Shown: positions 53,354-61,797, counted from the first letter of the stretch. The stretch is 64,000 nt of DNA from Dorea longicatena (GCF_024168045.1 NZ_CP100126.1:2885001-2949000), one strand, 5' to 3'. Translations and numbers: made by a program. Notes: generated by a model not told the origin, from the letters alone.

Positions 53354-54913
53354 TTATAGCAATCCAGCAAATAATCTCATAAATAATTGTCCCAGTCGCA
53401 AATATGCACTTCGTCCGGTTTGATATTGGTCTGTCACATCACGACATTCTCCCATCGTTCTTATCAGATCATTTTTTATTTCCACAACTGCCTGACAATC
53501 TGCCATAAAACAGCCGTTTTCAAAATGGTGATATAAACTTCGATAATCCAGATTAATTGTTCCACAAGTTGCCATACAGTCATCTGCCACACTCATTTTT
53601 GCATGACAGAAACCAGGAGTCCACTCATAAACACGAACACCATGTTTAACTAATCCATGATAAAAAGAACGAGTTATATTATAAATGAATTTTTTATCAG
53701 GGATACCAGGTGTGATAATTCTTACGTCTACCCCTCGCTTAGCAGCCAGACATAACGCATGCGTCATTTCATCTGTTATGATTAGATATGGAGTCATAAA
53801 CCAACAATATTTTTCAGCTTTATTTATCATACTGATATAAACTTCTTCTCCTACTTGCTCATTATCCATAGGGCTGTCTGCATAAGGTTGAACAAACCCA
53901 GTTTGCTGTGCCGCATAATCATAGTGGAAAAGGTATTTACTAAAATCAGAATCATTAGCATCCTTATCACTTACTGCATTCCACATTTCCAAAAATGTCA
54001 CCGTAAGCGACTGAACAGCATCTCCTTCTAAACGAATACCTGTATCTTTCCACTGTCCATACGGGTGTGTGTAATTAAAATATTCGTTTGCTAGATTATA
54101 TCCACCTGTAAATCCGACTTTTCCATCAATAACTGTTATTTTTCTATGATCACGATTGTTCAAAAACAGATTTAAACCTGGCATAAACGGATTGAATACA
54201 CGGCAATGAATTCCTATTGCTTCCATCTTTTTCACAAAATCTGTGTTAATAAAGCCTATAGAACCCATATCATCGTAGAATACTCTAACTTCCACACCTG
54301 CTTTTACTCGCTCTTCCAGAACATCTTGAATCTTATGCCATGCTTCAGCGTCTTCTATCGCATGATATTCCATAAAGATAAACTTCTGTGCTTTCTCCAA
54401 ATCCTTAAGCTGTGCCTCTAATCCTTTCACTGCTTCATCAAAATACACAATATCCGTATTCTGATAGATTGGATACTGCGAATTTCTTTGTATGTAACTT
54501 GCTATATTTCCTGCTTTCGGAATTTTTTCTTTTATTTTGCTCAAACACTCCTGACTGTCCGGAAGCATTGGTAACAATTTGCTATCAATTTCTGCATATC
54601 GCTCACGCATTTTATGTGTGCCACCATTCAAACCAATCAACAAATACAGGCCTACACCCATAATTGGGAAAATTAGAATTAAGATGACCCAAGGCATTTT
54701 CATAGAGGATGTCTTATTTGATGCGTACAATCCCAAAACCAAGATCCCACTCAAAATCCTTGTAAATAAATTTATGATTTCTGCATATTCATTCAAGCGT
54801 GTTACGATAGTAATAATAAAAATCACTTCCAGAAGAATGCAGATTATGGAAAAACACAGCCGTTTTACCCCATTTTTTGTTTTTGCTTTGCCCTCTAAAG
54901 TATCTTGTTTCAT
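53354..54913 (-). CDS. cls: Cardiolipin synthase
   Basis: The 519-residue enzyme joins two phosphatidylglycerols. It has two or three N-terminal membrane helices (about 17-95), the PLDc_N region, and two PLD motifs: NRDHRKITVIDGKVGFTGGY (about residue 262) and CHAKMSVADDCMATCGTINL (about 441). The length is typical of Firmicute Cls. GGAAGGTGG precedes the ATG. It stands between the alarmone synthetase and the phospholipase-D-like gene, all on the same strand. Confidence 0.95.
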   Translation of the reverse strand: MKQDTLEGKAKTKNGVKRLCFSIICILLEVIFIITIVTRLNEYAEIINLFTRILSGILVLGLYASNKTSSMKMPWVILILIFPIMGVGLYLLIGLNGGTHKMRERYAEIDSKLLPMLPDSQECLSKIKEKIPKAGNIASYIQRNSQYPIYQNTDIVYFDEAVKGLEAQLKDLEKAQKFIFMEYHAIEDAEAWHKIQDVLEERVKAGVEVRVFYDDMGSIGFINTDFVKKMEAIGIHCRVFNPFMPGLNLFLNNRDHRKITVIDGKVGFTGGYNLANEYFNYTHPYGQWKDTGIRLEGDAVQSLTVTFLEMWNAVSDKDANDSDFSKYLFHYDYAAQQTGFVQPYADSPMDNEQVGEEVYISMINKAEKYCWFMTPYLIITDEMTHALCLAAKRGVDVRIITPGIPDKKFIYNITRSFYHGLVKHGVRVYEWTPGFCHAKMSVADDCMATCGTINLDYRSLYHHFENGCFMADCQAVVEIKNDLIRTMGECRDVTDQYQTGRSAYLRLGQLFMRLFAGLL

Positions 54914-54948
54914 ATATATTCCACCTTCCTACTTGCTCAGTTTTCTTC

Positions 54949-55629
54949 CTAAATTTCGTGGAACATACCAATTTTGTCTTTTATTCTCTGCATTTCATTA
55001 TCTGCTTCAATGATAGCTCTTGCAGAATGAAGTAATTCTTCACTTATCTCATCATAGCCAGGCATTTCTTCAATTCCTTTTTTATAGCGAAGTTGATGTT
55101 CCAATGTTGCCCAGAAATCCATACCATTGGTTCGAATCTGTAATTCTACACGCATAGGTGTTTTACCCTTAGCAAAAAATACTGGTATTTCAACAATCAT
55201 ATGATAGCTTCGATAACCATTCGATTTTGGATTTTTTATATAATCTTTTATTTCAATAACTTTAATATCATCCTGTTGGGTAATCAAATCTGATATCATA
55301 TAAATATCGTCAATAAACGCACAAACTATTCGAACGCCTGCTACATCATTGAGATATGTCTGTATATTTTCTGTTGTAAATTCATATCCCATCTTCTGCA
55401 GTTTATCGTAAATACTATTGGGCTGCTTAATTCTTGTTTTTATAAAAGAAATAGGATTTCGATTGTTCTCAACTGAAAATTCATCATCCAAAACCTCAAG
55501 TTTAGTTTGTATCTCCCGAATAGCACAACGATACATCATCATTAAATTATAAAATTTTGTAGCATTATTTAAAAACTGTAGTGATTCCGGACTGTTCATC
55601 CTGAGTTTTTTTACTTCATCTTTTGTCAT
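54949..55629 (-). CDS. Small alarmone synthetase (RelQ/YjbM-like)
   Basis: The 226-residue single-domain protein matches the RelA/SpoT synthetase fold: SFIKTRIKQPNSIYDKLQKM, then NDVAGVRIVCAFIDDIYMIS, KNPKSNGYRSYHMIVEIPVF with the G-loop-like segment, and ELQIRTNGMDFWATLEH with the catalytic Glu. It has no hydrolase, TGS or ACT domain. It should make (p)ppGpp under stress, with induction expected at the transcription level, as for RelQ and RelP. It is 35 bp upstream of cls on the same strand. Confidence 0.93.
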   Translation of the reverse strand: MTKDEVKKLRMNSPESLQFLNNATKFYNLMMMYRCAIREIQTKLEVLDDEFSVENNRNPISFIKTRIKQPNSIYDKLQKMGYEFTTENIQTYLNDVAGVRIVCAFIDDIYMISDLITQQDDIKVIEIKDYIKNPKSNGYRSYHMIVEIPVFFAKGKTPMRVELQIRTNGMDFWATLEHQLRYKKGIEEMPGYDEISEELLHSARAIIEADNEMQRIKDKIGMFHEI

Positions 55630-55667
55630 GGAACTTTCCTTTCTACCTCATCCCTGATTTCAAAACA

Positions 55668-56645
55668 TTATTTATTTTGATAGTTGATTCGTTCTCCTTG
55701 AATTACTGGATAACAAATCATTTTATCACTATCCAGATTTTCTACATGCATATCTACTGCACTGATCTGATGGTTTTCATAAGTATTGTAATAATAAATA
55801 CCTTTTGTAACATTACAACACGACGTATACAATGTGATTTCATATTTTCCATCCGCTACTTCGCAACATCCTCGTTGCTGATCCACAGATCCGAGAATGT
55901 GGAAGAATTGGCTAACGCTTTCTTCCTCTGATTCACCTGAAATTGCATTTACCTTTGTAAAAGCTACACGTACAAAGCGTGAGGAAGATGAGAGATCTCC
56001 CGGAAGACCTAATCCTCCCATACCTCTACTATATGCATCAAGAGCCAAATTTTCGCAGAAAGTATTTCTGGGCTGTTTAGGAGATAAATACATATAATTA
56101 TTTAGTTGAAACATCTGCTGTGGAAATGGAGGATTATTCGTAAGCACTCCTACTGGATTGTCATAAATATGCAAACCATCTGACATAGATTCTACCGTAA
56201 TTGACTCATTCTCATCAGAAATGATCCAGTGTAATTGTGCTAATGGTAATTGCTCGCTGAAAGGAGTATTAACAATATTAATTCGTTCAAGAAGCTCGCG
56301 AACTTCAACTAAAGAAGAACACTGACTTAAAATCCACGGAATAAATTCAAACTGTGCAATATTTTCCACATCTGGCTTAATCGCGGCATAAACAGCATTT
56401 CCGACAAAATTCAGTCCTGCCATTGCCACTCCTTTTTCATTCATAGCATCATAATACAAAGGATAATCCTCAGCAACATGAGCCATTCCAATAATTGCAT
56501 AATGATTTTTCATATCGCCAACATGGCGAAAATTAAACGCATAATTACGTGGTGTAATTACTATCTGATCACCATAAGAGAATTCATAATCGAGGGTTCG
56601 TCCAAAGTAAAAATCTTTTGTTTTATAAGTTGCTGCTGTACACAT
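55668..56645 (-). CDS. bsh: Bile salt hydrolase (choloylglycine hydrolase family)
   Basis: The 325-residue N-terminal nucleophile hydrolase splits glycine or taurine from conjugated bile acids. After Met removal Cys2 (MCTAATY) is the nucleophile; the other conserved residues Arg16 and Asp19 (GRTLDYEF), Asn in GLNFVGNA, Asn in GVLTNNPPF and Arg in SSSRFVRVAF are all visible. The AGLNF segment is more like bile salt hydrolases than penicillin V acylases. It has no signal peptide, as usual for cytoplasmic BSH. It has its own promoter and an AGGAGG site, and is followed by the alarmone synthetase. Confidence 0.93.
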   Translation of the reverse strand: MCTAATYKTKDFYFGRTLDYEFSYGDQIVITPRNYAFNFRHVGDMKNHYAIIGMAHVAEDYPLYYDAMNEKGVAMAGLNFVGNAVYAAIKPDVENIAQFEFIPWILSQCSSLVEVRELLERINIVNTPFSEQLPLAQLHWIISDENESITVESMSDGLHIYDNPVGVLTNNPPFPQQMFQLNNYMYLSPKQPRNTFCENLALDAYSRGMGGLGLPGDLSSSSRFVRVAFTKVNAISGESEEESVSQFFHILGSVDQQRGCCEVADGKYEITLYTSCCNVTKGIYYYNTYENHQISAVDMHVENLDSDKMICYPVIQGERINYQNK

Positions 56646-56702
56646 GATCGTTTATCCTCCTAAATAGATTGAAATATGTCAATGAGCTTTTTCTTGAACA
56701 AT

Positions 56703-56733
56703 ATTATAGCACAATTCTTTTATTTTGTTCCAA
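56703..56733 (-). promoter_or_regulatory. Promoter of the bile salt hydrolase gene
   Basis: On the minus strand TATAAT (56703-56708) is preceded by TGC (an extended -10). TTGGAA (56728-56733) is a weak -35 at 19 bp. Confidence 0.6.
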
Positions 56734-56779
56734 CTTCATACATGATCATAACATGTAAACTTTAAACTATTTTCCTAGA

Positions 56780-57178
56780 TTATTTCTCCATCAGTTTTTC
56801 AAACCAGGTATCCATAGCTAGGATGAATTGACCTACGTCTGGCAATTCTTGCAGCATTTCGTTTAGGGTTTTGTGCTTCACATATTTCTGCACATACACC
56901 CAACAGGCAACGCTACTGGCTTCTGATACAATGTCAGCTATGGTTTTGCGCATAAGCTCTTCAAATTCAGCAATTTCTTCTTTTGGAACAACATCATACA
57001 GTGTTGGTGCCTGATGACTTAATTTTACGCCATTTTCATTTGCATCTTTAAGCAGATTCTTAACTTTTTCTCTTGAGTTCTCCGGTACTTTCATGTACTC
57101 CCAGATAAATGCTACCACATCGGACGGTGTGTCTTTTTTTAGTGGTGGTAACTGAATATAATCATTGTTTTCGCTCAT
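56780..57178 (-). CDS. Hypothetical protein of conjugative-element type
   Basis: The 132-residue acidic helical protein begins MSENNDYIQLPPLKKDTPSD and contains DVVPKEEIAEFEELMRKTIA and WVYVQKYVKHKTLNEMLQEL. I do not recognise a family. The ATG at 57178 is nine bases from GAGGAG. It is read after the small membrane protein and the ParA/ParB genes, like accessory genes at the end of Clostridial conjugative elements. Confidence 0.65.
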   Translation of the reverse strand: MSENNDYIQLPPLKKDTPSDVVAFIWEYMKVPENSREKVKNLLKDANENGVKLSHQAPTLYDVVPKEEIAEFEELMRKTIADIVSEASSVACWVYVQKYVKHKTLNEMLQELPDVGQFILAMDTWFEKLMEK

Positions 57179-57191
57179 TTTCATATTCTCC

Positions 57192-57488
57192 TCACGATAT
57201 AATAAAATCAATAATACGTTCTCTTGTCATGTCCAGTACAGTATCTACAAACACTCCTGCAAACAGGATCAGATACAGAATTACACTCAGCGAAAATAGA
57301 AATGCAACCTGTACCCAGTCATGATAACAGTATGCAGTCGCTATAATCAATAAAGTGAATATAAATCCAAGGATCCCTCTGACAACCGCATAAGTCTGTA
57401 CTGTCATTTTTACTGCCAGGCCGATCACAAAAAGGATCAGCCATACCGGCAGTAATAATATCTTTCCAGCAAGTTTTAAAATAAACAT
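57192..57488 (-). CDS. Small membrane protein of conjugative-element type
   Basis: The 98-residue protein is almost wholly hydrophobic with two or three helices (LAGKILLLPVWLILFVIGLA; GILGFIFTLLIIATAYCY; LFSLSVILYLILFAGVFVD). AGGAGG stands six bases before the ATG at 57488. Such small membrane proteins are common next to partition genes in integrative conjugative elements. The function is unknown. Confidence 0.68.
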   Translation of the reverse strand: MFILKLAGKILLLPVWLILFVIGLAVKMTVQTYAVVRGILGFIFTLLIIATAYCYHDWVQVAFLFSLSVILYLILFAGVFVDTVLDMTRERIIDFIIS

Positions 57489-57502
57489 GTGCACCTCCTA
57501 TT

Positions 57503-58123
57503 TTACCAGTCCTGGCATATCATATCCCTTGCGTAATTGGTTCTGAAATCTACCATGGTCAGGAGAATGCCCTCAATCGCCAGTTTCCGGTTCAGTCTTT
57601 TCTTTACTGTAAGAATGGTCTTGATCAGCTGCTGAAGTCCTTTCACCGGCAGATATGCGGCTTGCACAGGTATCAACACAGAATCGGAAGAGACCAGTGC
57701 ATTGATTGTCATCATACCAAGGCTCGGCATACAGTCGATCAGGATATAATCGTATCGGCATCGTATCGCATCGATATATTCTTTCATGATCATTTCTCTG
57801 CTCATAACATTTCCCATCGTTACTTCCAGTGCGGAAAGCTCAATATTTGCCGGGAGAAGATCTACATTTTCCTGGTGATGTAAAATCCCATCTTCCAGAG
57901 AGATTTCTTCTTCGTTGATGACATCCATCATGATCGTTGCCAATGTGATGCGAAGATCATCCGGTTCCTCATATCCAAGACTTGCGGTTAAACTTCCCTG
58001 TGGATCCGCGTCGATCAGCAACACTTTCTTACCTTCTCTTGCCAGTCCAATGCCTACATTTACGGTTGTGGTGGTCTTTCCGACGCCACCTTTCTGGTTT
58101 ACTACGGATATAACTTTACACAT
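57503..58123 (-). pseudogene. ParA-type partition ATPase of a conjugative element, C-terminally truncated
   Basis: The 206-codon frame has the deviant Walker A motif KGGVGKTT, the switch motif LLIDADPQGS and DYILIDCMPSLGMMTINAL, as in ParA/Soj proteins. Family members have about 255-275 residues. This one stops at FRTNYARDMICQDW, just after the point where TNFARD-type sequences normally continue for 50-60 residues, so the last helices are lost. The ATP site is intact, but DNA binding may be affected. The break is near 57528. The start at 58123 follows AAGGAGG. Confidence 0.8.
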
Positions 58124-58137
58124 GATTTCTTCCTCCT

Positions 58138-59007
58138 TTAACTTTCCCATGATTCTTTTTTCCATAATTTCAACAGTGCCAGTATTTCCCGTTTCATCAT
58201 TGCCGGTGTATAAGAATTTGGAAAATACTTGTGCAACTGCTCGTTTGTGAATGCCACTCTTGTGATCTCACCCTTTTTCACTTCACACATGATCTCTTCC
58301 ATCTTTTCCAGTGACAACTGTTTTTCTTTACTCAGTTGCCGGATCCTCTGGGCCTGTGAGAGTGATGGGATTGCCTGTGCATACTCCATTGCTACAAGCA
58401 GTTCTCTTTGTTCTTTTTCACTTAATGCAGCTATCTCTACAGCCGGACAAAAAGAAATAATCTCATCATCCAGTTTCTGCAACATTTCCGGTATCAGTTT
58501 TGTCAGTGAGATATAACGCTGCACTTGTTTTGGGCTATCACCACAATCTTCACTGATGATTTCTATTGCCCGCTTTCTTGGTGTTTTGTGGTCAACTTGG
58601 CTCTTTTTTCGACCACTTTTTCTTTTTAATACGTCATTCTTCAGTTTGTAAGCAAAAGCTTTTTCACTGTAGCTGATCCGTTCTCTGTGAAGATTGGAAT
58701 CTACCATGCTCAAGATGGAATCATCTTCACTTAATACCCGGATGATTACCGGTACTTTACGGTATCCCAATTTCTCCGCAGCATGTTTTCTTCTGTGACC
58801 GGATATGATCTCATAGTATCCATCCGGTACTGGTCTGACGATTAGCGGATTTAAAATTCCATACTTCTCAATGCTTTCCTGCAAAAGAAACATTTCCTTA
58901 TCATCTTTTACCTGAAACGGGTGCTCTTTGAACGGACGAAGACGCTCAATCTCAATTTCTATGATTCTTTCTTCGTTTTCTCCTGATTGTCTGTTTGGCT
59001 CAGTCAT
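58138..59007 (-). CDS. ParB/Spo0J-family partition protein of a conjugative element
   Basis: The 289-residue protein has the ParB N-terminal nuclease-like domain (about 20-110; IERLRPFKEHPFQVKDDKEM; ISGHRRKHAAEKLGY with the CTP-binding-type GHRR box). A central helix-turn-helix part (about 110-210) and a C-terminal region follow. IEIERLRPFKEHPF is typical of ParB proteins of Tn1549-like elements rather than chromosomal Spo0J. AAAGGAGTC precedes the ATG at 59007. It forms a pair with the truncated ParA, 14 bp apart. Confidence 0.88.
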   Translation of the reverse strand: MTEPNRQSGENEERIIEIEIERLRPFKEHPFQVKDDKEMFLLQESIEKYGILNPLIVRPVPDGYYEIISGHRRKHAAEKLGYRKVPVIIRVLSEDDSILSMVDSNLHRERISYSEKAFAYKLKNDVLKRKSGRKKSQVDHKTPRKRAIEIISEDCGDSPKQVQRYISLTKLIPEMLQKLDDEIISFCPAVEIAALSEKEQRELLVAMEYAQAIPSLSQAQRIRQLSKEKQLSLEKMEEIMCEVKKGEITRVAFTNEQLHKYFPNSYTPAMMKREILALLKLWKKESWES

Positions 59008-59044
59008 CTTGACTCCTTTCCTCCAGGATTCAGGAAATAAAAAA

Positions 59045-59088
59045 TGCCTGCCTGGAACTTTTATAGATAGTAAAGTTCCAAACAGACA
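59045..59088 (-). terminator. Hairpin in front of the element parB
   Basis: The arms TGTCTGTTTGGAACTTT and AAAGTTCCAGGCAGGCA (minus strand) are followed by TTTTTTATTT. It lies between the right 65-bp repeat and parB, so it may insulate the partition genes from read-through or act as an attenuator. Confidence 0.65.
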
Positions 59089-59152
59089 TTGCTGTTTGAC
59101 CATTAGCTGTAGCTAATAGAATTGAATACTGTTTCAGCTAATTCATGTTTGC
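59088..59152. repeat. Right copy of the 65-bp direct repeat
   Basis: It is base-for-base identical to 47259-47323. The sequences flanking the two copies differ. Confidence 0.95.
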
Positions 59153-59407
59153 AAGTTTGGGAGAGATTGTTTCTTTTCCCGCCTTTTCTCTGATTTACAT
59201 CCCCGAATAAGAGGTGACAACGGAGCGGAACCCAAATGTTAGCTGGACTTCTTAAAACCCATGTTTGCAAACCGGTAATTTTGATTAGCTGTCAGCTAAC
59301 AAAAATCGGATTGCGTTAGCTGGAAATTGATCATTTTGAATGGAATTTTGTGTCACGAACGTGATTTGAAAATAACAAAAGCGTTCGTTGTCAGCTAATC
59401 CAGCTAA
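59103..59407. repeat. Cluster of TTAGCTG/CAGCTAA heptamers
   Basis: TTAGCTG starts at 59103, 59239, 59285 and 59316; CAGCTAA starts at 59135, 59293, 59392 and 59401. Several are paired as inverted repeats. CATGTTTGCAA also occurs twice (59144 and 59260). The 59153-59430 stretch holds no gene. The pattern resembles an integrase arm-site region or a replication/partition site. Confidence 0.7.
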
Positions 59408-59423
59408 CATTTTCGAACGCTTT
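59378..59423 (-). terminator. Terminator-like hairpin after tRNA-Arg
   Basis: AAAGCGTTCG and CGAACGCTTT form a 10-bp stem whose 26-base loop contains two heptamers of the cluster. It is followed by T-rich DNA on the minus strand. Confidence 0.65.
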
Positions 59424-59429
59424 GAAGCC

Positions 59430-59503
59430 CGTCGCCAAGAGGATTTGAACCTCCGACCCCTCGCTTAGGAGGCGAGTGCTCTATCCAGCTGAGCTATGAC
59501 GAC
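59430..59503 (-). tRNA. tRNA-Arg (anticodon CCT)
   Basis: A full cloverleaf is visible on the minus strand: acceptor GTCGTCA/TGGCGAC, D arm with AGCTCAGCTGGATAGAGC, anticodon stem CTCGC/GCGAG with loop CTCCTAA (anticodon CCT), and T arm with GGTTCAAATCC. The 3' CCA is not encoded. It reads AGG codons. Its 3' end faces the island, consistent with use as an integration target. Confidence 0.95.
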
Positions 59504-59539
59504 ACATGTCTATTTTACCATTAATCTCACAAAAGTCAA

Positions 59540-59567
59540 TACAGGGATGGATATCCCCACCCCTGTA
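59540..59567 (-). terminator. Hairpin downstream of the DUF3881 gene
   Basis: TACAGGG and CCCTGTA enclose an inner TGGATATCC-type stem. Moderately T-rich DNA follows on the minus strand. Confidence 0.55.
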
Positions 59568-59581
59568 TCATTCTGAAATAT

Positions 59582-59610
59582 TTATCCACATTTTACTGTT
59601 CTTATCCACA
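59582..59610 (+). other. Two perfect DnaA boxes
   Basis: TTATCCACA occurs at 59582-59590 and 59602-59610, 20 bp apart in the same orientation, between the tRNA and the DUF3881 stop. Confidence 0.65.
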
Positions 59611-59611
59611 T

Positions 59612-60487
59612 TCAGAAATTGATTTTTCCCTGCAGCCACACATTTCCTTTGAATCTGCGTCCGACTGCCGGTTCGCCCATGACTTCTCTTTTTGGTACAC
59701 ATACATCGAATAATAATCCGTTCACATCCAATTTCATAATGCAGATATCTTCCCTTGTAATCTCATTTCTAGTAAGACGATATTCCAAGATCTCGCCCAT
59801 GATCGAATACCGGTCGCATTCGATTCCATAAGGCATAATGTATGTATCCACAATGGTAAATACATCTTCCGATATCAGTCTTTTCGATACTTTGGAATAG
59901 GTATCCATATCATCCAGTGTAAGACTTTCGATTGCCTGCGGATCACCTGTTCTGGCTGCACTCAACAACAGCATGCGGTTGTGCACCTCTTCCTGCTGTT
60001 CCCGTTCCTGCTCCTTGCTTTTCCTCACCGGAAGCAGGATGGTTCCCTCATTACAGAGTCCGGACAAAGTAACAGAAGAATACTTGATACTTCTTCCGCC
60101 AATCTGCCTCTCTCTCAGATATTCCATCATATTCTGCAGATAGAATACCAGGTTGATGCCAACTTTTGTATCCTCACAAATGCCTACATATGCTTCACGG
60201 TCTATCCTTCGTTCCACACTGACATTTGCATAAGATGTTACGCCGGATCCTGTGAAATACGGAGCATAATAGCGGTAATCAAACTGTTCGTCGATATCCA
60301 TATCTCCGCACACCTTGATCCCGATACCTTCTCCATATTCTTTATCAAATTCACAAAGATCCGTCACTTCATCCTGCGTGACAAGCTGATGTCCCGTATA
60401 GGATTCTTCCACATCTCTTATGATCTGTATTAACTGTTTTTTGTCTCTGATATTTCCAAATCCAATGGATTTCAAATATTGATGCAT
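59612..60487 (-). CDS. DUF3881 family protein
   Basis: The 291-residue soluble protein begins MHQYLKSIGFGNIRDKKQLI and contains GIGIKVCGDMDIDEQFDYRY and FTIVDTYIMPYGIECDRYSI. It matches the DUF3881 proteins conserved in Lachnospiraceae beside serS. The function is unknown. It starts 20 bp after the serS stop and is probably co-transcribed with it. Confidence 0.85.
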   Translation of the reverse strand: MHQYLKSIGFGNIRDKKQLIQIIRDVEESYTGHQLVTQDEVTDLCEFDKEYGEGIGIKVCGDMDIDEQFDYRYYAPYFTGSGVTSYANVSVERRIDREAYVGICEDTKVGINLVFYLQNMMEYLRERQIGGRSIKYSSVTLSGLCNEGTILLPVRKSKEQEREQQEEVHNRMLLLSAARTGDPQAIESLTLDDMDTYSKVSKRLISEDVFTIVDTYIMPYGIECDRYSIMGEILEYRLTRNEITREDICIMKLDVNGLLFDVCVPKREVMGEPAVGRRFKGNVWLQGKINF

Positions 60488-60507
60488 ACGCTTATCCTTA
60501 TAATTTC

Positions 60508-61797
60508 CTATTTTTTAGGTACAAGCTTCTCTGTTCCGCCCATGTATGGCTGTAATGCCTTAGGAATCTTAACAGATCCATCTTCCTGAAGGTTGTTTTC
60601 CAGGAATGCGATCAGCATTCTCGGTGGAGCCACAACTGTATTGTTCAGTGTATGTGCGAAATATTTTGTTCCGTCTTCACCTTTGACACGGATACCAAGT
60701 CTTCTTGCTTGTGCATCACCAAGGTTAGAACAACTTCCTACTTCGAAGTATTTCTTCTGTCTTGGAGACCATGCTTCCACGTCACAAGATTTTACCTTCA
60801 GATCTGCCAGGTCACCTGAGCAGCACTCTAATGTACGTACCGGGATATCCAGTGAACGGAACAGATCTACCGTGTTCTGCCATAATTTATCATACCAGAT
60901 CTTGCTTTCTTCCGGTTTACATACAACGATCATTTCCTGTTTTTCGAACTGGTGGATTCTGTATACTCCACGTTCCTCGATACCATGAGCTCCTTTTTCT
61001 TTACGGAAACATGGTGAATAGCTTGTAAGTGTCTGTGGAAGCTGTTTTTCTTCCAGCATTGTGTCGATGAATTTACCGATCATAGAGTGCTCACTTGTTC
61101 CGATCAGATACAGATCTTCTCCCTCGATCTTGTACATCATAGAATCCATCTCTGCGAAGCTCATAACACCTGTTACAACGTTGCTTCTGATCATGAAAGG
61201 TGGTACACAGTAAGTAAATCCACGATTGATCATAAAGTCTCTTGCATATGCAAGTACAGAAGAATGAATTCTTGCGATATCACCCATCAGATAATAGAAT
61301 CCATTTCCCGCTACTCTTCCGGCGCTCTCAAGATCGATTCCGTCAAATGCTTCCATGATCTCTGTATGGTATGGAATCTCGAAATCAGGAACAAAAGGCT
61401 CACCAAATTTTTCAATTTCTACATTCTGACTGTCATCTTTTCCGATTGGTACAGAAGGATCGATGATGTTCGGAATAATCATCATATTCTGTTTCAGTTT
61501 CTCTTCTACTTCTTTTTCTTCTTTGGAAAGTTCTTCGATTCTTGCAGCACTCTCAGCTACTTTTCTCTTTAATTCTTCCGCTTCTTCTTTCTTTCCCTGT
61601 GCCATACATGCACCGATCTGTTTAGAGATTTTATTCTTTTCTGCACGAAGTGCTTCTACTTCTCCCTTAATATCTCTATTCTTCTGATCCAGTTCTATTA
61701 CTTCATCTACCAAAGGTAATTTCTCATCCTGGAACTTATTTTTGATGTTCTGTTTTACCACATCCGGATTATTTCTTACAAATTTGATATCTAACAT
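60508..61797 (-). CDS. serS: Seryl-tRNA synthetase
   Basis: The 429-residue class II enzyme has an N-terminal coiled-coil arm that grips tRNA-Ser (about 28-100; RAEKNKISKQIGACMAQGKK) and a catalytic domain. Motif 2 is GVYRIHQFEKQEMIVV, and the TSEHSMIG serine-site segment and VGSCSNLGDAQARR are present. Motif 3 reads NNTVVAPPRMLIAFLEN, a variant of the usual form with the Arg kept. AGGAGGAG precedes the ATG. Confidence 0.97.
   Translation of the reverse strand: MLDIKFVRNNPDVVKQNIKNKFQDEKLPLVDEVIELDQKNRDIKGEVEALRAEKNKISKQIGACMAQGKKEEAEELKRKVAESAARIEELSKEEKEVEEKLKQNMMIIPNIIDPSVPIGKDDSQNVEIEKFGEPFVPDFEIPYHTEIMEAFDGIDLESAGRVAGNGFYYLMGDIARIHSSVLAYARDFMINRGFTYCVPPFMIRSNVVTGVMSFAEMDSMMYKIEGEDLYLIGTSEHSMIGKFIDTMLEEKQLPQTLTSYSPCFRKEKGAHGIEERGVYRIHQFEKQEMIVVCKPEESKIWYDKLWQNTVDLFRSLDIPVRTLECCSGDLADLKVKSCDVEAWSPRQKKYFEVGSCSNLGDAQARRLGIRVKGEDGTKYFAHTLNNTVVAPPRMLIAFLENNLQEDGSVKIPKALQPYMGGTEKLVPKK

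Larger units (their letters stand above)
47259..59152. mobile_element. Island bounded by 65-bp identical direct repeats
   Basis: Identical 65-bp sequences occur at 47259-47323 and 59088-59152. Between them lie accessory-type genes (ImmA/IrrE, phospholipid enzymes, a two-component system, alarmone synthetase, bile salt hydrolase, conjugative-element ParA/ParB). The right copy stands 278 bp from the 3' end of tRNA-Arg, a frequent integration site. The island has no integrase of its own; the int at 45754-47049 lies just outside. Whether the repeats are att sites is inferred. Confidence 0.65.
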
